Both the position numbers and the translations under genes were made by a program. Shown here piece after piece: positions 1 through 6,957 of a stretch of 16,727 bases of DNA. The notes below the pieces were generated by a model. That model saw nothing but the letters and a program-made list of their open reading frames with translations, was not told where the DNA came from and did no database searches. Source of the stretch: Deltaproteobacteria bacterium (GTDB lineage: Bacteria; Desulfobacterota; DSM-4660; Desulfatiglandales; HGW-15); contig JAFDIC010000110.1 of NCBI GenBank assembly GCA_019308525.1, positions 1 to 16,727 of the forward strand, in the 5' to 3' direction. Position 1 is the stretch's first letter. The number at the start of each line of letters is the position of its first letter.

Positions 1-83
1 ACGAAGACCTGGATGATCCGGCCAAGTGGGCCATGACCTGGAGGGCCTACGTGAGAAAGAGGAAAAAGGCCCAAGCAAGATAA
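1..83 (+). CDS. 3' end of an unidentified protein-coding gene (partial)
   Basis: One frame is open from the window edge (first full codon at base 3) and ends in TAA at 81-83. It encodes about 26 residues, of which the last half is strongly basic (YVRKRKKAQAR). The other two forward frames hit stops within the first 36 bases, so this is the only forward frame that can be the tail of an upstream gene. The stop lies three bases before the ATG of the ATP-NAD kinase at 87, which suggests one operon with coupled translation. The fragment is too short to assign to a family. Confidence 0.6.
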   Translation, partial: EDLDDPAKWAMTWRAYVRKRKKAQAR

Positions 84-86
84 AGA

Positions 87-1220
87 ATGGATGCCACCAA
101 GAGGAAGAGGTTAGGCCTTATAGTCAACCCCATTGCCGGTATTGGCGGAAGAGTAGGGCTTAAGGGCAGTGACGGGAGTGAGATCCTCAAACGGGCGAGG
201 GAGATGGGCGCCAGGCCTGAAGCCCCTGCAAGGACAGTTGTCGCCCTAGAGAGGATAGCTCCCGACAAGGACCAGATAGAACTTGTTACCCCTCCCCATG
301 AAATGGGCGAGGACGAGGCAAGGGCCTGCGGTTTTGATCCCAGGGTCATTGGGGAGATAGAGACAGGAAAGACGACTGCCGGAGATACAAAGAGGGCGGC
401 AAGGAAGATGGTCGACCTGAGCGTGGATCTTCTGCTCTTTGCAGGGGGAGACGGTACTGCCAGGGATATATATTCTGCAATTGGTACGAGTATCCCGTCA
501 CTGGGCATACCTTGCGGGGTCAAGATCCATTCGGGGGTATTCGCCACGAGCCCCGGCAAAGCGGGGGAGCTCGCCAGAGATCACCTCTGTGGAAAGCTTG
601 TGAACACTTCTCTTCGCGAAGCGGAAGTCATGGACATTGATGAAGAGGCATTCAGGGAAGACAGGGTTTCAGCAAGGCTGTACGGCTACCTCAAGATACC
701 CTTTGAGAAGAGAATGGTACAATCCCCGAAGGCAGGTGGTTGCGCAGGTGAAAGAGCCCAGCTGGAAGAGATCGCATGGGAAGTCATCAACAACATGGAG
801 GATGAGTGTATCTATATCATAGGGACCGGCACCACCACCAGGACCGTGATGGAAAAGCTGGGGTTGAAGAGCACCCTCCTCGGGGTGGATGCCGTGTGCA
901 ACAGGAAACTCCTGGGTCTGGACTTGAACGAGTCGCAGATCCTGGACATGATCCAGGGCAAGAGGGCAAAGATCTTTGTGGGGATCATCGGCAGACAGGG
1001 ATACATCTTCGGCAGAGGCAACCAGCAGATAAGCCCACTGGTCATCAAAATGGTCGGCAGGGATAATATCATCGTCCTGGGGACCATGGAGAAGATTGCC
1101 AGCCTTGGAGGTGAGCCGTTGCGCGTGGACACAGGGGACAGGGAGGTCGACAAGATGCTTTCGGGCTACGTACAAGTCGTCACAGGGTTCAGGGAGAGAG
1201 TCGTCCTGACGGTGGAGTAA
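87..1220 (+). CDS. ATP-NAD kinase family protein (COG3199 / AcoX-like)
   Basis: Predicted cytoplasmic kinase that phosphorylates NAD to NADP, 377 residues. The N-terminus carries LIVNPIAGIGG (about residues 11-21), the first strand and glycine-rich turn typical of the NAD kinase/diacylglycerol kinase fold. LLLFAGGDGTARDI (about 115-128) contains the GGDGT signature that binds the phosphate donor. A later IIGTGTTTR segment (about 243-251) matches the conserved second glycine-rich loop. The protein is longer than classical NadK (about 290 residues), which fits the COG3199 branch that often travels with catabolic dehydrogenase genes. The start at 87 is chosen because it follows the upstream stop by three bases and the conserved N-terminal motif begins soon after. 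Substrate (ATP or polyphosphate donor) cannot be told from sequence. Confidence 0.85.
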   Translation: MDATKRKRLGLIVNPIAGIGGRVGLKGSDGSEILKRAREMGARPEAPARTVVALERIAPDKDQIELVTPPHEMGEDEARACGFDPRVIGEIETGKTTAGDTKRAARKMVDLSVDLLLFAGGDGTARDIYSAIGTSIPSLGIPCGVKIHSGVFATSPGKAGELARDHLCGKLVNTSLREAEVMDIDEEAFREDRVSARLYGYLKIPFEKRMVQSPKAGGCAGERAQLEEIAWEVINNMEDECIYIIGTGTTTRTVMEKLGLKSTLLGVDAVCNRKLLGLDLNESQILDMIQGKRAKIFVGIIGRQGYIFGRGNQQISPLVIKMVGRDNIIVLGTMEKIASLGGEPLRVDTGDREVDKMLSGYVQVVTGFRERVVLTVE

Positions 1221-1351
1221 GAGGCGAGGTATTCGACGTGTTCGCCGGTCATTATCACCACTACCTTCAGCAAAGGTTTGTTGTTCATTGAAAAAGCTGG
1301 TCCTTGGGGTCAGTCGAAGATACCCTTCTAGGGAGGCAGAAAGCGAAGGTT

Positions 1352-2926
1352 ATGCACTGCTATTGGAGCAAAGAATCCACGAGCCAGAATCCCACTATCG
1401 GAAGAGGGAAGAGTCACATTGCCAGATCACGTCTTTTCAGGGTTTTTCACGGCTCTATCAACAGACGTAGTTTGGCGCCTTTTGTCCTCTTCCTTTTGTT
1501 GGTCCCTGTCTTTTCCTTCTTCAGCCCCGTGAAGGCAGCCGATGACGAGGGAACGCTCAGGGACGACTTGAACCTGGATAGAAAGTGGATCGGTGATTTT
1601 GACGGAATGGTAAAACGCCGAATGATTCGGGTCCTGGTCACCTTCAGTAAGACCAATTACTTTCTGGACGGTGGAACCCAGCGTGGTGCGACATACGAAC
1701 TTGTAAGAGAGTTCGAAAAAGTCATAAACAAGGATCTCAAAAGGAAGCACATCAAGATTCACGTCGTCTTCATTCCGGTTACGCGTGATCAACTAATCCC
1801 CGCTCTTATCAACGGCCGGGGGGACATTGCTGCTGCTGCCCTCACGATTACGGCGGAGCGCAAAAAGCTGGTGGATTTCGCAGACCCTTTGCTCACCGGT
1901 GTGGAGGAGATTGTTGTTGCCGGACCAAGTGCCCCCAAGCTTTCAAGACTAGCGGATTTGGCGGGAAAAGAGATCCATGTGAGAAAAACGAGCAGCTACT
2001 ACGAAAGCCTTCAACAACTAAACGCGTCCTTTGAGAAGGCAGGCAAGCCCCAAATCGTGGTTAGGGAGGCCTCGGAATACCTCGAAGCTGAAGACATTTT
2101 GGAAATGGTCAATGCCGGGCTCATACCCCTGACCGTGGTGGACAATTATCTGGCTGAATTCTGGTCAAATATTTTTGAGGACATTGTCCTCTATCCCGAA
2201 ATCGCCGTGCGTACCGGGGGTGCGATTTCCTGGATGATTCGGCAAAACAGCCCGAAACTCAAGAAAGTCATCAACGATTTTGTGAAAGGGCATAAGAAAG
2301 GAACACTTTTCGGCAACATCCTGTTCAAGCGGTACCTGAAAAGCATGAAGTGGGTTAGAAATTCGCTGGCCGACGAAGACATGAAAAGGTTTAGGGCGAC
2401 CGTCGCGCTGTTCAAAAAGTATGCCACCACTTACGACATGGATTGGCTGCTGGTGGCAGCCCTTGCCTATCAGGAATCCCGCATTGATCAGAGTAAACGG
2501 AGCCCGGCCGGTGCGGTCGGGGTGATGCAGATTTTGCCGAGCACAGCGGCAAGCAAGCCCATCAATATCCCTGATATTGAAGAACTGGAAAACAATATCC
2601 ATGCGGGCGTGAAATACCTTCGCTGGATCTTTGACCGATACTATGAGAATGAAAAAGGCATGGATTCACTGAACAAAGGCCTGTTTACGTTTGCATCCTA
2701 TAATGCCGGACCCGCCAAGATCGCCAGACTCCGCAGGCAGGCGCAAAAGATGGGATTTGATCCGAACAAATGGTTCGGCAATGTGGAAGTGGTTGCAGCA
2801 AAGGTGATCGGACGTGAAACCGTTCAATACGTCAGCAACATTTACAAGTATTATATCGCCTACCGGCTCATCACGGAGGAGCTTAAGAAAAAACAAGAGG
2901 TCCTAAAGAAGAGATCGGCCAAATGA
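1352..2926 (+). CDS. mltF: Membrane-bound lytic murein transglycosylase F-like protein (SBP_bac_3 + SLT)
   Basis: Predicted periplasmic enzyme that cleaves the MurNAc-GlcNAc bond of peptidoglycan non-hydrolytically. Counting from the upstream in-frame TTG at 1304 (540 residues), a hydrophobic export segment lies at about 57-79 and ends in VKAAD. A family 3 solute-binding domain follows at about 105-335 (GRGDIAAAALTIT and DFADPLL are typical). A GH23/SLT domain occupies about 375-520: catalytic Glu391 in AYQESRID, then GAVGVMQI, ASYNAGP and ETVQYVSNIYKYY. This order is that of MltF, in which the solute-binding-like domain regulates activity. I prefer the ATG at 1352 (524 residues), preceded by GAAGG, but the roughly 40-residue basic leader before the membrane segment is long for a signal peptide, so the true start could be further in, at the TTG within the leader. 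The C-terminus is lysine-rich. Confidence 0.85.
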   Translation: MHCYWSKESTSQNPTIGRGKSHIARSRLFRVFHGSINRRSLAPFVLFLLLVPVFSFFSPVKAADDEGTLRDDLNLDRKWIGDFDGMVKRRMIRVLVTFSKTNYFLDGGTQRGATYELVREFEKVINKDLKRKHIKIHVVFIPVTRDQLIPALINGRGDIAAAALTITAERKKLVDFADPLLTGVEEIVVAGPSAPKLSRLADLAGKEIHVRKTSSYYESLQQLNASFEKAGKPQIVVREASEYLEAEDILEMVNAGLIPLTVVDNYLAEFWSNIFEDIVLYPEIAVRTGGAISWMIRQNSPKLKKVINDFVKGHKKGTLFGNILFKRYLKSMKWVRNSLADEDMKRFRATVALFKKYATTYDMDWLLVAALAYQESRIDQSKRSPAGAVGVMQILPSTAASKPINIPDIEELENNIHAGVKYLRWIFDRYYENEKGMDSLNKGLFTFASYNAGPAKIARLRRQAQKMGFDPNKWFGNVEVVAAKVIGRETVQYVSNIYKYYIAYRLITEELKKKQEVLKKRSAK

Positions 2927-2948
2927 AAATGACAGGGGGCCGATCTCT
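2910..2948 (+). terminator. 11-bp inverted repeat across the mltF stop codon
   Basis: AGAGATCGGCC (2910-2920) and its exact reverse complement GGCCGATCTCT (2938-2948) flank a 17-base spacer that contains the TGA stop of mltF. The stem is G+C-rich but no T-run follows. It could therefore be a 3'-end stabilising hairpin or a weak terminator rather than a standard intrinsic terminator. Confidence 0.45.
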
Positions 2949-3040
2949 GGATGCATTTCCATTCACCGGCAGGCGGCGTTGGGGCTTCCTAGGAGTCATT
3001 ACGCAGGTAATGTGTGGCACAACGTGGCAGTCATAAAGAA

Positions 3041-3062
3041 CCCTCTCCCCGAAGGGAGAGGG
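3041..3062. repeat. Perfect 9-bp palindrome with 4-base loop, REP-like or bidirectional terminator
   Basis: CCCTCTCCC, loop CGAA, GGGAGAGGG forms a perfect hairpin between the convergent mltF and vWA/OmpA genes. Read on the minus strand, the loop is TTCG, an especially stable tetraloop, and a T-containing stretch (TTCTTTATG) follows. Palindromes of the CCCTCTCCC/GGGAGAGGG type are frequent intergenic repeats in many proteobacterial genomes, so it may be a dispersed REP-like element as well as a terminator for the minus-strand gene ending at 3149. Confidence 0.55.
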
Positions 3063-3148
3063 CAACCTTTGAAAAAAACAGATGTGCTCCCCTCTGAAGC
3101 ACAGCGCTCAGGCCCCCCATTCACTGAACGTGGACGGGGCGGCACAAG

Positions 3149-4261
3149 TTAGTCAAGGCCAGCCACCACGGCGACGACACGTCTGTTCTTGGCGCGTCCT
3201 TCCGGCGTATCGTTGCTGGCAACCGGGTTCGCTGGACCATACCATTGGAGGACAATCCGATCTTGACTGATATTGAAACGGCTCGTCAGGTAATTGGCGA
3301 CGCTTTCAGCCCGTCTTCGTGACAGTGCAATGTTGTAGTCCACGGTTCCGACGCTGTCGGTAAAACCGGAAAGGATCACGTATGTGTTTGGATTTCTTTC
3401 CATGAATTTGCCGAGAGCCTTCAGGTTGGCCTCCGCTTCCGGCTTGATGTTTGACTTGTCAAAGTCAAACAGGATATCGCCAACATTGAACCCAACGAGT
3501 TTTTCCCGTTCGAATAGTTTCGTAACGACCTTGCGGTCAATGACAAACAACGAACCTGCAACAAATTCGGGCTTCTCATACAGGTCCTCAAATGAAATGA
3601 CCCGGGAGCATTCATTTATGGCTGCCACATTCTTTACCATCTGCTTCTCCAGATAACCCTCGGCACTACTGACCACAACGAAACAGACGTTGTATTTTTG
3701 GGCGAGTTCTTTCGCCAATTGGGCAGGCGTTCTTGCCTCCGCAAACTTGGTGTAACTTCCATCCGTAAAAACAAAGACAACAGTTCGTCCTGACAGTTTG
3801 GCCAAAATGGGGTCGAGATGTTTGATGGCCGCCTGGAGCATTGTTGGCCCTGACGCCTTTTCGGGCAGCTCCTCAATGGCTTTGGCGAAGGCCTCTCTGT
3901 CGTATGGCTTCATATCATAATGGGCTCTAAGCTTTGTAGAAAATCCGAGCTTTTGCGGTTTGAATGAATACAATCCGGCAATGTATTTGAGGTCCGGAAG
4001 ACTTCTGTTCCTCTGTTTCAAAATCTCCTTTTCGACCACTACTCTTGGTTTGCCTGTGTTCTTGAAAGTCCTCCCCATGGAACTTGACGAGTCAAACAAA
4101 ATGATGAAGTTGTCGGCCGTTTTTACGATCTCTATTTCCTCACCTTTCACAACGACGGTTTCCGTCTTAAAAATCGCCTGTGCAGACGCCTCACTCATAA
4201 CGAACAACACAGACAAAATCACTCCAAATACCGCCATGAACATCGCACTTCTGTTTTTCAT
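3149..4261 (-). CDS. Exported von Willebrand factor A / OmpA-like peptidoglycan-binding protein
   Basis: A 370-residue protein with a signal peptide (basic MKNR, hydrophobic 7-22, likely cleavage after ASAQA at about 29). A vWA-type domain spans about 50-240, with a complete MIDAS motif D57-S-S59-S-S61 and a later FTDGSY segment (165-170). An OmpA-like domain spans about 258-368: ILFDFDKSNIKPEA, GFTDSVGTVDYNIALSRRRAESV and a terminal KNRRV. These include the Asp and Arg that bind diaminopimelate of peptidoglycan. The frame is open up to 4315, but the ATG at 4261 has AAGGAG nine bases upstream, and a TATAAT box at 4289-4294 would put the transcription start downstream of the two earlier candidate starts. 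A role as a cell-wall-anchored metal-dependent adhesion or scaffold protein is inferred. The convergent mltF neighbour fits an envelope function. Confidence 0.88.
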   Translation of the reverse strand: MKNRSAMFMAVFGVILSVLFVMSEASAQAIFKTETVVVKGEEIEIVKTADNFIILFDSSSSMGRTFKNTGKPRVVVEKEILKQRNRSLPDLKYIAGLYSFKPQKLGFSTKLRAHYDMKPYDREAFAKAIEELPEKASGPTMLQAAIKHLDPILAKLSGRTVVFVFTDGSYTKFAEARTPAQLAKELAQKYNVCFVVVSSAEGYLEKQMVKNVAAINECSRVISFEDLYEKPEFVAGSLFVIDRKVVTKLFEREKLVGFNVGDILFDFDKSNIKPEAEANLKALGKFMERNPNTYVILSGFTDSVGTVDYNIALSRRRAESVANYLTSRFNISQDRIVLQWYGPANPVASNDTPEGRAKNRRVVAVVAGLD

Positions 4262-4288
4262 GTTTCTTTGCTCCTTTTTCATGTTAAG

Positions 4289-4315
4289 ATTATAAATTAC
4301 CCTCGCATAAGGCAA
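4289..4315 (-). promoter_or_regulatory. Candidate sigma-70 promoter of the vWA/OmpA gene
   Basis: On the minus strand, TTGCCT (4310-4315) and a perfect TATAAT (4289-4294) are separated by 15 bases, shorter than the ideal 17. Predicted transcription would begin near 4282, leaving a leader of about 20 bases before the Shine-Dalgarno-supported ATG at 4261. Confidence 0.5.
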
Positions 4316-4626
4316 GGTTGCTTTCGTGTTTACAATTCGATTTCAGATGCTTAGGGTTAAGGGTTTTTAGTTTGATTGTTCTAGAAACAGATTTGTTTTC
4401 GTCAATTGTAATCTTTTTATTTATCATTTGGATTTCACAGGTGGAATGGGGTGAAACCCGTAATTGCGACAAGAAAAGCCTGTATTTGTATTATCGAAAA
4501 GAAAAACCGATTTGGCCCCAAGTTTGTCAGCTCCAGGCAATCCAGTAGGCTCAGGCCGGTATAAGTGTAGCCGAGGACATCTACTGTTTCAAGAAAAACT
4601 TACGAAAGGAGAAAGAATCTGTGATG

Positions 4627-4681
4627 CGGCCGGTGCTGGCAATGTTTCCAGTCTTCCTGCCTTCTTCATCGGCCGGTGCTG
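4627..4681 (+). repeat. 12-base direct repeat within the leader of the small frame
   Basis: CGGCCGGTGCTG occurs at 4627-4638 and again at 4670-4681, 43 bases apart. The offset is not a multiple of three, so the two copies are read in different frames and the repeat is not a peptide repeat. It may be a scar of a small duplication or a protein-binding site. Confidence 0.5.
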
Positions 4682-4696
4682 AGACAACCTGTCTCA
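4680..4696. repeat. Short 7-bp hairpin
   Basis: TGAGACA, loop ACC, TGTCTCA is a perfect inverted repeat that begins within the last two bases of the second copy of the 12-base repeat. No T-run follows, so it does not look like a terminator. Confidence 0.4.
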
Positions 4697-5256
4697 ATAA
4701 TGGTACAGGGAGAATTGGCAAGATTTATCGCACAAGACAATGATACGCGGTGACCATCGAAAACAACGGCAAGCAGACTACGTATTTCAAAGAACATAGA
4801 GTCGATAAAACAGGGCGCGTAACTGTTTCTCCACCTGAAGCAAGACGACATCCCTCTCCCTTCGGTGGCCGCTCCAAGTTTGTTGCGATCACATAACACC
4901 CTTTCCACTGATCCAACTCCTTAGTATGCTCTAAGATTTTCCTAGGTTTTTGGAAGACGATTTTCCCTTACAGAATCGCCTCCTGTGTGACAGCGGGTTT
5001 GATCAGACGTATTCTCCATGCCCTGAGAGCAAAGCTTAAGATTTGATGAACATCAAGATGAGACAATGTGATCGGAGATCGCCTTTTGTTGATAAATGTA
5101 TAATGAAAGCGGTATAGTATGTCAAATAAAAAACATAAATGGAGTGAAGCAAACTGGAATATCCAAACAACGGAAAAGATCGTAACCGGAATCTCGTTCC
5201 GCTCAACTCGTGTTACAATCCTTTGCGTTAGCGCCTGCTTGAAGAAAGGGAGGGAT

Positions 5257-6957
5257 ATGGGGAAGGCGATGGGCGGAGATACCTTAAGGGAATGGTTTGA
5301 ACATGGCTGTTCGAGGCACAGAGAAAAGATTGCAATAAGATTTTACAGGGGCCGAAATCTGGAGACCGTGGTTTCCTATGGGCGACTGGGGGGTGACTCT
5401 GGGGAGATGGCGAAATGGTTCCTGGGGCTTGGCGTGAGCAAGGGAGAGAGGATTGTCCTGTGCATGGAGAAGTCACTGATCTTCGTGGTATCTCACATTG
5501 GCGCCCAGATGATAGGCGCAGTGACCGTGCCCCTGAACCCGGGGTACAAGGCATCAGAGCTCTCTTACCTCATCAATGATGCAGAGCCAAGGCTGATTCT
5601 GGCGGGGAGAGATCAGAAAGAGAGAATCAATGAAAGAATCTTCAGCAAGGTCTTGGTCGTTGAAATAGACACTGAAGCCCCGTACCAGACTCTGGATTTC
5701 TACCGATACTCTCCCGGAGGCGAACCGAGAGAGGATGTGTCACCTGCCGACCCTGCAATGATCATTTACACGTCGGGCACTACGGGAAAACCCAAGGGTG
5801 CTGTTTTGACCCATGGCAACCTTGTCCATGATGCCAGGAACATCCAGAAAACATGGGAGATCACAGCGGGTGACGTGCTCTGTCACGCCCTGCCCCTTTT
5901 CCATGTCCATGGCCTGTGCTTTGCATTGCACACGTGCCTCCTGGCTGGGGCAACCATACTTATGCTGGATCGTTTTTCGCCAGGAGCAGTGCTGGATCTT
6001 CTTTCCAGGAAAAGGGGAGAAGACGACTGTTCCATTTTCATGGGAGTCCCTACCATGTATGGTAAGATGGCGGACTATCTGGGGGAAGAGAATCGTGATT
6101 TCAGCCATATCCGGTTGTTGACATCGGGTTCTGCGCCCCTTCCGGTAAAGGATTTTGAGAGGATAAGACGGATATTCGGGAAGGAACCGGTCGAGAGAGA
6201 GGGCATGACCGAGACGGGCATGAATTTCTCCAACCCCATTCACGGAGAAAAGAAACCGGGCTCTATCGGTCTTCCCATGCCGGGCCTCGATGTGAGGATC
6301 GTGGATCCAGTCACCTATCAGGACCTTGAGCCGGGGATGATCGGGGAGATCTGGCTTAAGGGCCCGGGTATAACCCCGGGGTACTGGCGAAAACCAAGGG
6401 AGACAGCCGACGCCTTTGTGGACGAGTGGTTTCGGACAGGAGATCTTGGGAAGGTTGATGAGAACGGGTACTATTACATCACGGACCGGCTGAAGAATGT
6501 CATCATCTCCGGCGGTGAGAACATCTCGCCAAAGGAAGTGGAGGATGTCATCAACAGTCTCGATGGTGTGGTCGAATCATCCGTGGTCGGAATAAAGGAC
6601 GCCAGGTGGGGAGAAAAAGTGGTTGCAGCGATCGTGCCGGAACCAGGCAAGAAGATTGATGCCAAAGGAGTTCAGGATCACTGCAAGAAATACCTCCACG
6701 ACTGGAAATGCCCTAAGGAAATAACGATCGTTGATCAGTTGCCAAGGAATGCAATGGGGAAGGTGTTACGGGAAGAAGTAAAGGCCCTGTTCAGCGGGCG
6801 GCAAGCATCGCGGAATGGGCCCTGGGTATTGCCTTTCTTACGAATTCCATCGCGTGGCGAAACGCCGCGCGATTTCGCAGTGCATCTCTATGCCTGTTTC
6901 CATGGCATCGTCGTTGAAGTCAAACTTAGGGTTATGGTTGAGGGGGTAATCCGTTAA
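5257..6957 (+). CDS. Acyl-CoA ligase of the malonyl-CoA synthetase-like (MatB/ACSF3) group
   Basis: AMP-forming ligase joining a carboxylic acid to CoA, 566 residues from the ATG at 5257, which follows GGGAGGG. The upstream start at 5119 lacks a ribosome site and adds sequence foreign to the family. Seen: P-loop YTSGTTGKPKG (171-181), LFHVHGL (214-220), LLTSGSAPLP (287-296), EREGMTETGMNFSNP (313-327), PGSIGLPMPGLDVRI (334-348), FRTGD (392-396), DRLKNVIISGGENISPKEVE (410-429), LPRNAMGK with the catalytic Lys502. The segment after GMTE resembles malonyl-CoA synthetases more than FadD, but specificity is inferred. Two oddities: the usual Tyr of the A5 motif (YGxTE) is Glu315, and residues from about 513 form a non-family tail, the last 39 of which are antisense to the amidohydrolase gene. 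Confidence 0.85.
   Translation: MGKAMGGDTLREWFEHGCSRHREKIAIRFYRGRNLETVVSYGRLGGDSGEMAKWFLGLGVSKGERIVLCMEKSLIFVVSHIGAQMIGAVTVPLNPGYKASELSYLINDAEPRLILAGRDQKERINERIFSKVLVVEIDTEAPYQTLDFYRYSPGGEPREDVSPADPAMIIYTSGTTGKPKGAVLTHGNLVHDARNIQKTWEITAGDVLCHALPLFHVHGLCFALHTCLLAGATILMLDRFSPGAVLDLLSRKRGEDDCSIFMGVPTMYGKMADYLGEENRDFSHIRLLTSGSAPLPVKDFERIRRIFGKEPVEREGMTETGMNFSNPIHGEKKPGSIGLPMPGLDVRIVDPVTYQDLEPGMIGEIWLKGPGITPGYWRKPRETADAFVDEWFRTGDLGKVDENGYYYITDRLKNVIISGGENISPKEVEDVINSLDGVVESSVVGIKDARWGEKVVAAIVPEPGKKIDAKGVQDHCKKYLHDWKCPKEITIVDQLPRNAMGKVLREEVKALFSGRQASRNGPWVLPFLRIPSRGETPRDFAVHLYACFHGIVVEVKLRVMVEGVIR

Larger units (their letters stand above)
4621..4896 (+). pseudogene. Small secreted protein frame interrupted by an in-frame TGA
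   Basis: AAAGGAG precedes a GTG/ATG pair (4621/4624) by nine to twelve bases. The frame opens with a signal-peptide-like MRPVLAMFPVFLPSSSAGA and runs 39 codons from the ATG to TGA at 4741-4743. The same frame then stays open for 50 further codons, with protein-like content (YAVTIENNGKQTTYFKEHRV), until TAA at 4894-4896. The simplest reading is a roughly 90-residue exported protein gene that has acquired a stop, often TGG to TGA. I found no convincing bacterial SECIS hairpin just after the TGA, so selenocysteine is unlikely. The family is not recognised, and the whole could still be a chance frame. Confidence 0.35.
4316..5256. other. Gene-poor interval between the vWA/OmpA gene and the acyl-CoA ligase
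   Basis: About 940 bases with no intact recognisable gene. The first 130 bases are AT-rich and lie upstream of the minus-strand gene. The middle (4621-4896) holds the TGA-interrupted small reading frame, a 12-base direct repeat and a short hairpin, each described separately. From 4897 to 5256 I see no coding pattern I can defend. A TATAAT at 5099-5104 has no well-spaced -35 box. The ligase frame is open back to 5119, but that stretch does not resemble the family. Confidence 0.6.

Noticed and set aside
669..1175. 168-codon minus-strand frame inside the ATP-NAD kinase
   Set aside because: The plus-strand gene is well supported by motifs; this frame has no recognisable domain.
4441..4620. Possible riboswitch upstream of the small frame
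   Set aside because: I could not fit the sequence to c-di-GMP, cobalamin, TPP or SAM riboswitch cores; only scattered G/C-rich pairs are present.
4741..4743. TGA as a selenocysteine codon
   Set aside because: No convincing SECIS stem-loop in the 40 bases after the TGA, and the flanking residues match no selenoprotein I know. Kept only as a weak alternative to a nonsense mutation.
5119..5256. N-terminal extension of the acyl-CoA ligase from ATG 5119
   Set aside because: No ribosome site, composition unlike the family, and a better-supported ATG at 5257 gives the expected N-terminus.
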